From: Dipteris shenzhenensis
Taxonomy: Eukaryota > Polypodiophyta > Polypodiopsida > Gleicheniales
Assembly (NCBI GenBank): GCA_047967505.1
Contig: CM106541.1
Reading direction: 5' to 3' (one strand)
DNA length: 64,000 nucleotides
This document shows positions 33,870-45,374 of the stretch, in pieces. Under the pieces are notes generated by a model. The model was not told the DNA's origin, did no database searches, and saw only the letters and a program-made list of their open reading frames with translations. Numbering within the stretch: position 1 is the first letter of the stretch; each line of letters starts with the position of its first letter. The position numbers and the translations under genes are program-made.

Positions 33870-35520
33870 GCATAGGCAAAGAGGGAAAGAAGAGGAAGAA
33901 GAGGAAGAGGAAGAGGAAGATGAAGAAGAGCAAGAGGAATCTGAAGAAGAGGGAGAGAAGAGGGAAAAGAGAAGGGGGAGGAGAAGAGGAAGAAGAGGGA
34001 AAGGAAAGAGGGAAAAGAGAAGGGGGAGGAGAAGAGGAAGAATAGGGAAAGGAACGAGGGAAAGAAGAGGATTTTAGAGGGAAAAGAGAAGGGGGAAAAG
34101 AGAAGGGGGAGGAGAAGAGAAAATAGAGAAGGGGGAAAGAGAGAAGGGAAAAGAGAAGGGAAAAGAGAAGGGGGAAAAGAGAAGGGGAAAAGAGAAGGAA
34201 AAAGAGAAGGGGGAAAAGAGAAGGGGGAGGAGAAGAGGAAATAGAGAAGGCTTATGCTTATGCATGAGCTTATGCAGAAATAGAGAATAAGAGTTAGAGC
34301 AAATAAAGAAGGGGGAAAGAGAGAAGCTCATGCTTATGCTTATGCATGAGCTTATGCAAAAATAGAGAATAAGAGTTAGAGGAAATAGAGAAGGGGGAAA
34401 GAGAGAAGCATAAGCATGAGCTTATGTGGAAATAGAGAATAAGAGTTAGAGGAAATAGAGAAGGGGGAAAGAGAGAAGCATAAGCATGAGCTTATGCTTA
34501 TGCATGAACTTATGCGGAAATAGAGAATAAGAGTTAGAGGAAATAGAGAAAGGGGAAAGAGAGAAGCATAAGCATGAGCATAAGCTCATGCTCATGCATA
34601 AGCATAAGCATGAGCTTATGCTTATGCTTATGCTTAAGCATAAGCTGATGCTTATGCTTATGCATGAGCTTATGCAAAAATAGAGAATAAGAGTTAGAGG
34701 AAATAGAGAAGGGGGAAAGAGAGAAGCATAAGCATGAGCTTATGCTTATGCTTAAGCATAAGTCATGCATGAGCTTATGCATGAGCTTATGTGGAAATAG
34801 AGAATAAGAGTTAGAGGAAATAGAGAAGGGGGAAAGAGAGAAGCATAAGCATGAGCTTATGCTTATGCTAGCATAAGCATAAGCATAAGCTCATGCTTAT
34901 GCTTATGCATGAGCTTATGCGAAAATAGAGAATAAGAGTTAGAGGAAATAGAGAAGGGTGAAAGAGAGAAGCATAAGCATGAGCATAAGCTCATGCTCAT
35001 GCATAAGCATAAGCATGAGCTTATGCTTATGCTTATGCTTAAGCATAAGCTCATGCTTATGCTTATGCATGAGCTTATGCGAAAATAGAGAATAAGAGTT
35101 AGAGGAAATAGAGAAGGGGGAAAGAGAGAAGCATAAGCATGAGCTTATGCGGAAATAGAGAATAAGAGTTAGAGGAAATAGAGAAGGGGGAAAGAGAGAA
35201 GCATATGCATGAGCTTATGCTTATGCTTATGCATGAGCTTATGTGGAAATAGAGAATAAGAGTTAGAGGAAATATGGGGAAAGAGAGAAGCATAAGCATG
35301 AGCTTATGCAAAAATAGAGAATAAGAGTTAGAGGAAATAGAGAAGGGGGAAAGAGAGAAGCATAAGCATAAGAGAAGCTCATGCTTTTGCTTATGCATGA
35401 GCTTATACGTAAATAGAGAATAAGAGGGAAAGGAAAGAGAGAAGGGCAAAAGAGAGAAGGGGGAAAAAAGAGAAGGGGGAAAAAAAAGAATAAGAGAAGG
35501 GGGAAGAAGGAAAGAGTTTG
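33870..35520. repeat. Purine-rich minisatellite in the TNPA-like gene intron
   Basis: From 34240 to 35420 a unit of about 70 bp recurs: ATAGAGAATAAGAGTTAGAG, GAAATAGAGAAGGGGGAAAG, AGAGAAGCATAAGCATGAGC, followed by variable CTTATGCTTATGCATGAGC palindromes. Before it lies a GAGGAAGAGG/GGGAAAAGAGAAGG tract. Open frames here (up to 175 codons on the minus strand) are low-complexity artefacts. It is bounded on the minus strand by the exon at 35631-35668 and the exon starting 33816, so it is intronic. Confidence 0.85.
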
Positions 35521-35630
35521 AGAGGAAGAGAGGGTTCCTACGCCCATCATTGCAGCTAGCGCTTAAGGTGCTAGCTGCAGGCCAATGCAAATAACAGAAA
35601 TAATAAATGGAAAAAAGAGGAAGCACTTAC

Positions 35631-35668
35631 CTGAAATAGTACGTCCCGCTCGATGTTGTGGACTGGCC
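35631..35668 (-). other. Small conserved exon of the TNPA-like gene
   Basis: On the minus strand TTTTGTAG precedes GGCCAGTCCACAAC and the segment ends TTTCAG before GTAAGTG. The homologous exon in CACTA-1 is 12613-12648 with the same acceptor and donor. Joined to the exon starting at 33816 it stays open through the join. Conservation of both splice sites between the two copies supports a real exon. Confidence 0.7.
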
Positions 35669-36183
35669 CTACAAAAGAGAGAAAACAACCCATTTTTTCA
35701 AATAAGATGTTACAGGAAGGAGGAGATTACAAAAGCAACTTCTTGAAAGGAGGAGATTGAGGAGACAAGGAGAAAGAGAAGGAAGAGAAATACAGAAAAA
35801 AGAGGTGAGTCTTCTTTCTTTCTTGAAATCTCATTTTTTGTTTCAATCCTTTGAAAACAAGCATGAAAACTAGTTTTCAGGTTTAGCAATACAAGGAGAA
35901 GCACTCACAAAACTAAAGCTAATAAACAAACAACCTACATTGTTGAAACAAACTCACCTCTTGAAGAACTTCCTTTCAAGAAATCAAAGAGAAAAAAGGG
36001 TAGAGAGGGAGTACAAGAGCTAGGAGAAGGGTGAGGAGTGGAAAATAGAGTGGGAGGTTGCTTGAAATAGGTGGGAGGTCGTCAAAAATAGGTGGGAGGA
36101 GATATTGGCTTGCTATCTTGAGAGATTAGAGAATAGGATAAAGAAAATGCCACGCAATGAGAGTTTCGTGTTTTAACCCACAG

Positions 36184-36296
36184 CGTCGCTATATAGCGAC
36201 GCTTATCCGTCGCTATATAGTGACATTTTTAATTAAACGTCACTATATAGCGACAGAATAGAGCAAAAGGTCGCTATATAGCGACGCTTACAGTCA
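36184..36296. promoter_or_regulatory. Internal cluster of GTCGCTATATAGCGAC motifs upstream of TNP2
   Basis: Four to five copies of the subterminal palindrome lie about 100-200 bp upstream of the TNP2 start and upstream of the divergent TNPA-like gene leader. Its location suggests binding of the element's own DNA-binding protein at the shared promoter, as autoregulation. Confidence 0.75.
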
Positions 36297-36389
36297 CTTT
36301 TTGTTGTAGCATGAAAAAAACTCATAGATGCTATTTTATAACTGTTAATATCTCTTCTTCATGCTTATGTTATGATTTTATAAGTGTAG

Positions 36390-39300
36390 ATGGAAGGGGT
36401 GATGAGTGGAAGCTCGTCCGCCGATGATGCGCCAATGCACGGGAGCACGAAGTGGCTTACGAAGAGGTTATACTGTCATTGCACTCATTGCAAGCGAGAA
36501 GTACGACATCAACATCATATTATCATGCGCCACTTGCGGATGTATGGGGAGGAGCCAGAACCAGTACCCATCGTTGGTGTTGCATGTGTTGATGGACCAT
36601 CAGTAAGTCAAAGCTATTTAAGTTCGTAGTCTTATTGTATACCAGGAAATAGAAGATCTTATATTTACACGAAATCTTAAAACAGGATGAGGAGGCTGAT
36701 GAGGGTACACATATACCTTCTTACTTTCAGCAAGACTATAGTCTCCCGAATGATGACGAGGGTATGGTCGACATGATGGATTCCATTTTTAGGGGCACTA
36801 CATCCCACGTACACGTGATGTCAGAGTCTGAGGTCAAAATACGAGAGTTGCAATCAACACAATTGTACGAGGGTGCTAGGATGTCTAAACTACGTGCTTG
36901 TCTCTCAATCTTGAATCTACAAGTAAAGTATGGGTGGTCGGATACAAGTGTCTCGGCCTTAATGAGGTTAGCTCTTGCATTAATTTGACTCATTATTTGG
37001 ATATTGCTTGTTTTGAGAATCATCATTTGGATAGTGTATACCGAATCATCATTGTTGGAAGCTTATGTATGTTTTGAATTGTCATAGGTTGCTCCAGAAG
37101 ATGTTGCCTGCACCAAATGCCATGCCTGCATCAAGAGATGAAGCAAAAAAGATGCTAACAACAGTGGGTATGGATTATGATACCATCCATGCTTGCCGTG
37201 ATGATTGTATTCTCTTTTGTCGTGAGCATGGAGATTTGGCTAGTTGTCCAAAGTGTGGGGAACAATGGTATAGAGATGACTTGCAGGGTGAGCGGATACC
37301 GGTAAAGGTCTTGAGACACTTTCCCATCATTGCAAGAATACAACACATGTTCTGATGCAAATCCATAGCGGAGTTGATGACATGGCATGCATCTCATCGG
37401 TCCACTGATGACACATTGAGGATTCCTGCAGATTGTGCAGCTTGGAAGCACATAGATAATTAGTGGCCAGACTTTGCGAGGGAGTCACGCAACTTACATC
37501 TTGGGCTAGCCATGGACGGCGTGAATCCTTTCGGTTTACGCTCGACATCTTGGTCGACATGGTCCATAGTCGTGGTGAATTACAATATCCCACCATGGCT
37601 AACAATAGAAAAGGGACATCTCATGCTTGCACTACTTGTGCCAGGAAAGTACAAGGCAAAAAACATGGACGTGTACATGGCACCTTTGATAGAGGAGTTA
37701 CAGATATTATGGAGAGGAGTGAAATTCTTTGATATTTCTAGAGCTCCTAGACATACCAATGATATTTTGGTCAGGGGTATCTTGATGTGGACCATGCATG
37801 ACTACCCAGGATATGGAGAGTGCGCAGGTACGTGGTTGTGTCTTTACATGTACAATGAGGGATTATGCTTTTTGGACTCTCTTTCGCATGCATGTCTTGT
37901 ACTAACACATTCATGCACGTGTGTAGGACTTGTTACAAGTGGGTACCATGCTTGTCCTGTTTGTGGATCGGCTTTGAAATCGCTTGCACGCTACTCCAAA
38001 CATATGAGGAAAAATGTTTATGAAGGTCATGCTCAATACCTTCCGCTCGACCATCTCGCATGTGGAGGTCAGCTTGATACACTACCATCATATTTGAAGG
38101 TAAGTGACTAGATTCAAGCTTGGAGGGCGAATGGAGAGGAACCTCCTCCTGGTATGAAGAGGCTATCGATCTTTCACGAGCTTCCTTATTGGGGTCAGTT
38201 ACAAATCAATCATCTCTTGGATCCCATGCATATCTTCAAGAATATTGGGGCTACTATTTGGGCACACTTGGTTGGTTCCAAGGACTCGAGAGGAGTGCGA
38301 GAAGACTTGCGTGCTATGAATAGGATGTCTCGTTTGTGGCCCCAAGTGCATGCTTCGGGAAAAGTTGTCCTCCCGAAAGCAACGTGGATCCTCTCTACGA
38401 GGGAGGAGGCAGCGGTCAAGGCAGACATTGCCTCTTTTCAAACACTGACAGGGTACATGCGTTGCTTGAAAGGAGCATTTTCAAAGGACAATAAGCTTAG
38501 TGGGCTCAAGTCCCATGATTGGCACAAGGTCTTACAGGTATTCTAAGTAGAATTAGTGTACTGATAATCGTGATGCGTTAGCGTAATTATTATTATGTTA
38601 TATTATTGACATGACTTCATTGTTGCTTTGATAGTTCATCCTCCCAATTACAATAAAAGGGTGCTTACAAGAAGATGTTAGAAATGCTATATTCAAGATC
38701 TGTGGTATTGTGAGGTATGCTTACTATCAAATCGCATTGTGTAATTTCTTCATGGACATGTGAAATAGGTGGATATCTCAAATATCTTACATATGCATGG
38801 ACATGTGAAATAGGTGGATATCTCAAAAAGAGATCTCTATATCGAGCATCGAGAAGGCTAGGGTGGAATTTATCGAAGCCGTATGCTTGCTTGAAAGCAC
38901 TTTCCCTCGAGCATTATGACAACTCAAGTCCACTTGCTTGTGCACATAGTTGATGAGGTGGCTATAGCAGGTACCATTCATAGTCGATGGATGTTTTTTC
39001 TCGAGTGGTTTATGAAAACTTTAAAGGGATTTGTAAGACAAAGAGCAAGACCTGAAGCAAGCATGGCAGAGGGATGGTTTGTGCAAGAGTCATTAGTATA
39101 TATCACAGAGTTTCTTGCATCCACGGATCCCGATATGCCACAAGCTTGGCAAAACAAGGATGATGATCGCATCGTTGGTGAGGTTCCCCAAGGAAAAGGG
39201 ATTGAAAGAAAGATGAGCAAAGAGCAAATGGAGAAATTCAATAAGTTTTGTATCCTTAATAGCCCTGAGATGCAGAAGTGGATTGAGAGATATGAAGTGG

Positions 39301-40487
39301 CCAAAGCAGAAAGAATAAATGCAAGGACGAGATTTAGAGTAATGTACAGGCGATCACAACCATATCCATGGGATCTGGCTCTTCTCCCTACTCACATGTC
39401 ACTTGATTGGCTACAACTGGCTCTACGTAAAGCCGAACGTGATGGAGAGACAATAAACAAGTGCAAACGAGAGTTATCATCTGGATGTATGGTGCATGTA
39501 AGTTTCTTACCTCTTGATGTAATTAAGTAATTATTTGTGGCAATATATGCTATAAAATAGATGCATCTTCATTGTTTTAATGATGCTCTTTTACAGTACA
39601 AAAAGTACAGTGCATTATGGTCATATGGACGACATTTTCACGTGGAACGCATCGATTCAAAGAGAGTCACGTATGATTGTGGAGTCATGGCTAACTTCAC
39701 ACAAGATAGCTGAGCAAGTGCTTCGGATACCAATCTTCTCTCCTCACAGTTGGATTATTGTGGAACCATATGCGACATCTATGAAATTGATTTTAGACAA
39801 TTTACTATTTTCATTCTTGATGTAAAATGGTTTACAACTACTTACAACGGTCCCCATGCGACAGTGAGAAAAGATAGTAGTAGTCTCTTTGCAATAGACT
39901 CCACCAAACATTGGACCGATGAAAGTGATACTTTTGTTCTTCCCAAGCACTGTGAGCAAGTGCATACTAATGATTTAATTAGTCGAAGCTTTCGTTTTTA
40001 AAGTCCATTGATACATGTACTTGAGTATAATTTCATATATATAATTGACGACATTTGGCACCCATCTTCAATATAGGTGGTTTTTCATCCGGATCGTTCT
40101 GATCCAAGATGGTGGTACGTGATCCAAGTTGCACCACAAAGTAAGCAAATTTTTGAAGATCGAGATGTGGATATGGAGATGCCACTACCAATGCCGGATC
40201 GAACTAGTGAAGAAGATGTAGATCACCATATGAGCCAAGAGGAAGATGCGCATAATGACATCGCACGGGAGGAGGATGGAGATCACGATATTGAGGAAGA
40301 AGACAACAATCATCAAGAATCACCACACTTTATTGAAGAAGATGATCAAATACTTTTAGGTGAACGTACGATGCTAGAGTATGATGATGATATAGGAGAT
40401 CAACTCGGTATAGAGTTGGAGATAGACTTGTTTGGCACCTTAGACTTGGCTCAAGATGAAATAGTTGATGTAAATGCTCTTTTTTGA
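36390..40487 (+). pseudogene. TNP2-type CACTA transposase, disrupted
   Basis: The catalytic transposase of CACTA elements. Exons: 36390-36602, 36686-36966, 37088-37827, 37927-38537, 38635 to about 38714, about 38860-39497, 39597 to about 40000, 40077-40487. The opening SSADDAPMHGSTKWL is the amino-terminal zinc-type domain. HACRDDCILFCREHGDLA and SCPKCGEQWY precede the core DGVNPF...NYNIPPWL, LLVPGKYKAKNMDVYMAPL, LIEELQILWRGVKFFD, GYHACPVCG, then LDPMHIFKNIGATIW and FFLEWFMKTLKGFVRQR of the DUF4218 type, and a DUF4216-type YCGTICDIYEIDFRQF. The tail is acidic. In-frame stops are TGA 37353, TAG 37461, TAG 38109 and TGA 39711, with a one-base frameshift near 38914 and a 38-bp tandem duplication near 38750-38825. 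It is the best-preserved pol-like gene here but cannot encode one full protein. Confidence 0.88.
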
Positions 40488-40660
40488 TTTTTCTCATCTC
40501 AAACTTGGACATTAATATATGAGCTTCAAAGGCTTGATGTACATGCTCTCATTTTTTAATTCTCTATGAGCTCAAACATGTATGAAAATTTAAAAAAATT
40601 TGTCATTGGAAAAAACTAACTTTTAAGGCCTATTAAAAAAAAAAAACCTCTCTGGAAAAA

Positions 40661-40780
40661 CGTCGCTATAAAATTGTATATCAGTGTCACTATATAGCGA
40701 CACTTAAAAGTCACCATATAGCGACGTTTATAAAAGTCACTATATAGCGACTTTTAGCAAAGTGGCTATATAGCTACGAT
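40661..40780. repeat. Right subterminal repeats of CACTA-2
   Basis: Five variants of the TCACTATATAGCGAC palindrome within 215 bp of the right end. Confidence 0.88.
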
Positions 40781-40873
40781 TTAGGAAACCCGCTTTTCAT
40801 ATCAATGATTAATGCTAAGCGGGCGCTAAACGTCGGTACGTAAACATCGCAATAGGATCCGTGTGTAGTAGTG

Positions 40874-40996
40874 AACGTAGGTCAGTGGTTGCCTAAACCA
40901 GCTCAGTGGTTGTTTGTGATTGAGCTTTGGGATAGTTTACTAGGTTGGCCTAGACTTAATGTGATTGTCCTAAACTAGCCTAGTGGTTGGAATATC
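40874..40996. repeat. Tandem repeat segment between CACTA-2 and Copia-2
   Basis: Continues the unit interrupted by CACTA-2 (GTGGTTGCCTAAACCAGCTC) and then enters the GATTGTCCTAAACTAGCC unit interrupted by Copia-2 at GGAATATC. Confidence 0.8.
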
Positions 40997-41285
40997 TGTT
41001 TAATATCAATGCTCCACTCTCGTGTAACTACCCCGGAACCAGCTAAGTCTACTTGTAAGCCCCCCATATGAGGAGAAGGCATTTGAGTAGCTTGGTTATC
41101 CGGTAGGTCCTGGTTTGGACACCAGATGGGGGCCATGTGTGGCTTGATGGCTGGACGGATTTAGATAGAGTTGGCACACCGCCAACTAGGCTACATGCAA
41201 GTGCGGGAAGGCATCCCTTGACTGACTGCACTGAGGGTAGACGGAGCATTTCTAGGGGCAGCCCACTCTCAGGTTGCTGCATCGA
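40997..41285 (+). repeat. Truncated left LTR of Copia-2
   Basis: Matches the first ~290 bp of the right LTR (43177-43466) at roughly nine in ten positions, then stops at GGTTGC. Confidence 0.88.
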
Positions 41286-41385
41286 TTCTGGATCTTTAAG
41301 GGAAGGTCGTTGGTAAAGGTACACTGCGCAACAACATATACGAACTCTCAACTTTCAGTGCTCGAGTGGATGTGAAGAACACTAA

Positions 41386-43146
41386 GCTGTGGCATGAGAG
41401 TTTGGTCATCTAAACCTTAGTTCTTTGAAGGAGATGCATAAAAGTGGAATGATTGCAGACCTACCAGAAATTTCAAATCTGCCTGATGAATGTGAAGCTT
41501 GCATGATGGGCAAGCAACATCGGCATCCCTTTCCTAAAGAGGCCAGTAGGGCAAAGGCTACTCTAGAGCTCGTTCACACGGACCTCTACGGAAAGATGGA
41601 GACGGAAGCTTTCGGTGGTTCGTACTACCTCATGATGCTGATCCACGACTACAGTAGAAGGATATGGATATACTTCCTGAAGACTAAAGATGAGGCTTTT
41701 AGTAGGTTCAAGGAATGGCATGTAATGGTCGAGAAAGAAACAGGGAGGAAGGTGAAGAAGTTGAGATCAGACAGAGGTGGAGAGTTCACATCAACTGAAT
41801 TCGAAAGTTACTGCAAAAGTCACAGAATCAAGAGGCAGAAACCCCTGCCACATACATTATAGCAAAATGGAGTAGAAGAATGCAAGATGCATGTCGTCTA
41901 CGAAATGGGTTGGAGTATAATGAAAGGGAAAGATTTGCCAAAGTCTTTCTGGGTTGAACCATGTAACACTGCAGTTTACATCTTGAATCATAGCTACACG
42001 AAGGCTGTGAATGGGATGACTCCACTGCAAGCCTTTTCTGGTAAGAAACCTTCAGCTGCACATTTCAGAGTTTTTGGATGTGACTGTTTTGTGCATGTCC
42101 CTGATGCTACCAGGACCAAATGGGAATCGAAGAGCCAGAAGTGTATTTTCTTGGGTTACAGTGAAGAGGCAAAAAGTTACCGTCTCTATGGTAACCCTGT
42201 TACTAAGAAGGTAATTGTAAGTTGCAATGTGGTCTTCTCAGAATAGCCACATCAATTGGAGGAGGATGCTTTCTTCCTAGACAACCAGGACTAGGATATC
42301 CATCCAGTACCACCACCAATAGCAGACCAAACTCCCCCAATGGTGCTTGGGAGGATTCAAGACAAAGAAGATGAAGAAGGGCCTGCAGAACCACAACGGC
42401 AACGGCCATTCCCGAAGTGGGTAAAGCAGATTTTGGACAGCAGAGAACCTCCAGCCATTGAGGAGGAACCATTCAAACACTGCCGGTCCAAGAGATTAGA
42501 GGAGCAAAGAAGGGCGCATGAACACTTGGTCAGCTATGCTTTGATGATAGAAGTGATTCGTGCTGATGAACCCAAGTGTCTTAAAGAGGCACAGGGCGAT
42601 GATAGGTGGATGGAGGCTATGCAGTCGGAGTATGGCTCCATAATGAAGAACAACACTTGGGACCTTGTGGACCGACCACCAAAATGCAAGGTAATTGGAA
42701 CCAAGTGGGTGTACAAGACCAAGTACAAGTTCGACGGCACGTTGGATAAGTACAAGGCTCGACTCATGGCAAAAGGATTCACACAAGTACATGGTTTTGA
42801 TTATCAAGATACTTTTGTTCCCATAGCTCGACTAACCACAATTCGCAGTGTTTTGGCTTTAGCTGCCCAGGGAATTTGGGACATGGGTGTAGTGCAGAAC
42901 AAGCCTACGCAGTTATCATGTGACAATCAAAGTTGCATGGCGATTGCAAAGAACCCGGTGTTCTACGCTCACACAAAACATATTGAGATTCAATATCACT
43001 TTGTACGCGAGCTCATCATGGATGGAGAGGTCGACCTGCTGTACTGTCTCACTACAGAGAATGCTGCGGACATCTTCCCGAAGGCTCTTGGAAGAGACTT
43101 GCTGGAGAGGCATCTTCATCGACTTGGCATTGGGCCGAAAAAGTAA
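41386..43146 (+). pseudogene. Copia-2 pol remnant (integrase, RT fragment, RNase H)
   Basis: Reads in broken frames: KLWHESL of GAG-pre-integrase (about 41387), zinc CEACMMGKQHRHPFPKEA, integrase core with VHTDLYG and RSDRGGEFT, a damaged QNGVEE region, RVFGCDCFVHVP and KCIFLGYS, then RT start NTWDLVDRPPKCKVIGTKWV and KARLMAKGFTQ. Shortly after FVPIARLTTIRSVLALA it jumps to the RNase H end LSCDNQSCMAIAKNPVFYAH and HIEIQYHFVRE, so the RT catalytic YVDD region is deleted. A TAG follows LPHTL at 41861. Non-functional. Confidence 0.88.
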
Positions 43147-43176
43147 GTTCACTTGCGGGTGGACATTGAGGGGAGG

Positions 43177-43909
43177 TGTTAGATATCAATGCTCCACTCT
43201 CATGTAACTACGCGGGAACCAGCTAACTCTACTTGTAAGCCCCCCATATGCGGAGAAGGCATTTGAGTAGCTCAGTTATTTGGTAGGTCTTGGTTTGGAC
43301 ACCAGATGGGGGCCATGTGTGGCCTCATGGCTGGACGGCTTTAGATAGAGTTGGCACACCGCCAACTAGGCTACATGCAAGTGCAGGAAGGCATCCCTTG
43401 ATTGACTGCACTAAGGGTAGATCGAGCATTTCCCGAGGTAGCCCACTCTCAGGTTGCAAGGCCCGTTTGGAGCGTCAGATGATCCCGGATGGCTCTGGGC
43501 CGAACGGAGTCTGTAGGTTAGTTGCTCTATTTTGCACATCGGTTCTATCGTATGGTCGGTGGCCTATTTTGGGACCGATCCCCAGTCGACCATTTTGGGC
43601 GGACTGGGTCCGATCACCCAATTGAGCCTAACCGACTACAACTGGTGGCTATATAAGAGCAAGCCCGTGAAGCCCATTTCATCACTGGCTACAGCAACCC
43701 TAATTCTTTAGCATCCAGTCTCCGTCTTCTACTGTTTCCAGCATGCCATCAAAGCTTCTTTCACAGGAGCACACGGTTGGGAGGCAGCGCCATCTATTAT
43801 ATCAGTTCTACAGTAAACAAAATTTTGATTCTCCATACTATCTTGTTTTCTCTCTTGTGTACGAGATCCTGTTATTTGTTGAGCACAGATGTTGTATTAT
43901 TTTCTTACA
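43177..43909 (+). repeat. Right LTR of Copia-2
   Basis: Starts TGTTAGATATCAATGCTCC, ends TTCTTACA. A TATATAAGAG box-like sequence at about 43650 could be the LTR promoter. Confidence 0.9.
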
Positions 43910-44385
43910 ATATCATGCAACCGTGTGGCTAGATTAGCTCAAAAACCAAAATCATGATGCTTGGACTTAATGTGATTGTCCTAAACCAGCTCGGTGGTTG
44001 GAACATCATGCAATCTCAAACATTAATTATGTGATTGCCCTAAATCAGCCCGGTGTTTGGAATATCATGAACCATGTGGCTGGTTAGCTCAAACACCATA
44101 ACCATGCTGGCTTGGGGATAGTAATGTGATTGTCCTAAACCAGCTCGGTGGTTGGAACATCATACAATCGTGGTTGGTGGGTCAGGTCAAACACCAATTA
44201 TGGGATTGTCCTAAACTAGCCCGGTGGTTGGAATATCATGCAACTGTGTGGCTGGTTCAGCTCAAACACCAGAGCCATAGGCTGGTTTTGGACTTAATCA
44301 TGTGATTGTCCTAAACTAGCTCGGTGGTTGGAACATCATGCAATCATGATTGGGTCAGCTCAAACACCAGTTAAGGCTAGAGGAG
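43910..44385. repeat. Tandem repeats with GATTGTCCTAAACCAGCTCGG core
   Basis: About six units share TGATTGTCCTAAAC, AGCTCGGTGGTTGGAACATC and variable linkers (GTGTGGCTGGTTCAGCTCAA, ACACCA). An intact GGTTGGAATATCATGCAAC at about 44229 shows the Copia-2 insertion site in its empty form. Confidence 0.85.
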
Positions 44386-45374
44386 GTAGGCACTGGCCAG
44401 AGGAGGTAGGCACTGGTGGCAACGAAATGTATTTTTGTTGGTTTAGGATTACCTGCACCCCCCACAAAATATAACCTTTAGTAAATCCCAAACAACCACC
44501 GTGCTTGTTTCAGTAATCCCAAACAAGGGAAAATGTAAATCCCAAATAGCATACTAATCCCAAACAACCACTGAGCTTGTTTTAGTGACAATGATTGTGC
44601 ATGAGGGACCATCGAATTCATAGGTTCATATTAGCATTCAATTGGAATCATACTATAATAACAATGATTGTGCATGAGGGACCTCAGATTAGCATTGAAC
44701 TGAAATCAGACTGTAATAATAATGACTTTGCATCTAGTTCACAAGCTTAGATTAGCCTCGGGGGTTCCATTTGGGAAATGTAAGTATACTATGAGAGTTC
44801 AAAATGAGGGGTATTTTAATTCTCAAGACTTACAAAAAATGTTTATAGCAGGGGTAATTTTATACACCATTTTTAAATTAATAGAGGTAGGGTGTGTTTA
44901 TTCTTAAATCCAAATGAAAAGTTATTTTTTAAATATTGTCTCATCTAGGATGATGTGTAAGAGCATTCACAATTTGTTGATGGGTAGCTCAAAGTTTTAA
45001 TGTGTTGACTAGCCCTCGCAGTCACGATAAGTAGATATTAGTGTTGGATTTAGCTAGCTGTGGTCTCTCAAGTTCTCGTCAAATTCCAAACACTCCTCAG
45101 ATCATCTTGCATGGTGATCAAGATCTTACCGATGCCAATCATAAGAAAAATGCCAATAAGTGCCAAATGACTCAAGCATAAACACTGTCCACTGGCATAT
45201 GCATCAATAATGTCTCATCCAAGAGAGCATAGCACTATCAGTGCATCACCTGCAATGTGTCAAAGCTGTCCCTCAGCTTAAAATAGCATCCATGTGCAAG
45301 GCGTCCATAAAAAATAGCATCCCACAAGGCAATTTGGGCCTATCAGCGCATCCAACAAGGACCGCAATGCATCC
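44386..45374. other. Spacer with short local duplications
   Basis: No gene. Contains a 22-bp tandem duplication AGAGGAGGTAGGCACTGG at about 44387-44425, a duplicated ATCCCAAACAACCAC segment at 44480-44575, and a duplicated GATTGTGCATGAGGGACC block at 44592-44690. Confidence 0.6.

Larger units (their letters stand above)
31740..40873 (+). mobile_element. CACTA-2: structurally complete 9.1-kb CACTA (En/Spm) transposon
   Basis: Left end CACTATAAGGCATAGGTC and right end (inverted) CACTACTACACACGG, flanked by AAC at 31737-31739 and 40874-40876, a 3-bp target duplication as usual for CACTA elements. Inside are subterminal repeats at both ends, a perfect 31-nt hairpin, a TNPA-like gene (-), a large minisatellite in its intron, an internal cluster of the subterminal motif, and TNP2 (+). 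The termini match each other poorly beyond CACTA and an internal CCGACG, so only the ends, target duplication and empty site define it. TNP2 and TNPA both carry stops, so the copy is probably non-autonomous now. Confidence 0.92.
40997..43909 (+). mobile_element. Copia-2: Ty1/Copia retrotransposon with internal deletions
   Basis: The element begins TGTTTAATATCAATGCTCC and ends TTCTTACA, flanked by ATATC at 40992-40996 and 43910-43914, a perfect 5-bp target duplication. The right LTR is 43177-43909 (733 bp), preceded by the polypurine tract TTGAGGGGAGG. The left LTR is cut at about 41285, directly followed by pol sequence, so gag, protease and 450 bp of LTR are missing. RT is also missing its core. 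Confidence 0.92.

Noticed and set aside
34240-35420. Regular ~70-bp units resembling a CRISPR array
   Set aside because: Units are contiguous variants without unique spacers, in a plant transposon intron.
34074-35626. Minus-strand Leu/Ser/Met-rich frames up to 175 codons
   Set aside because: Same artefact as above in the purine-rich array; no start context, repeats of a 70-bp unit.
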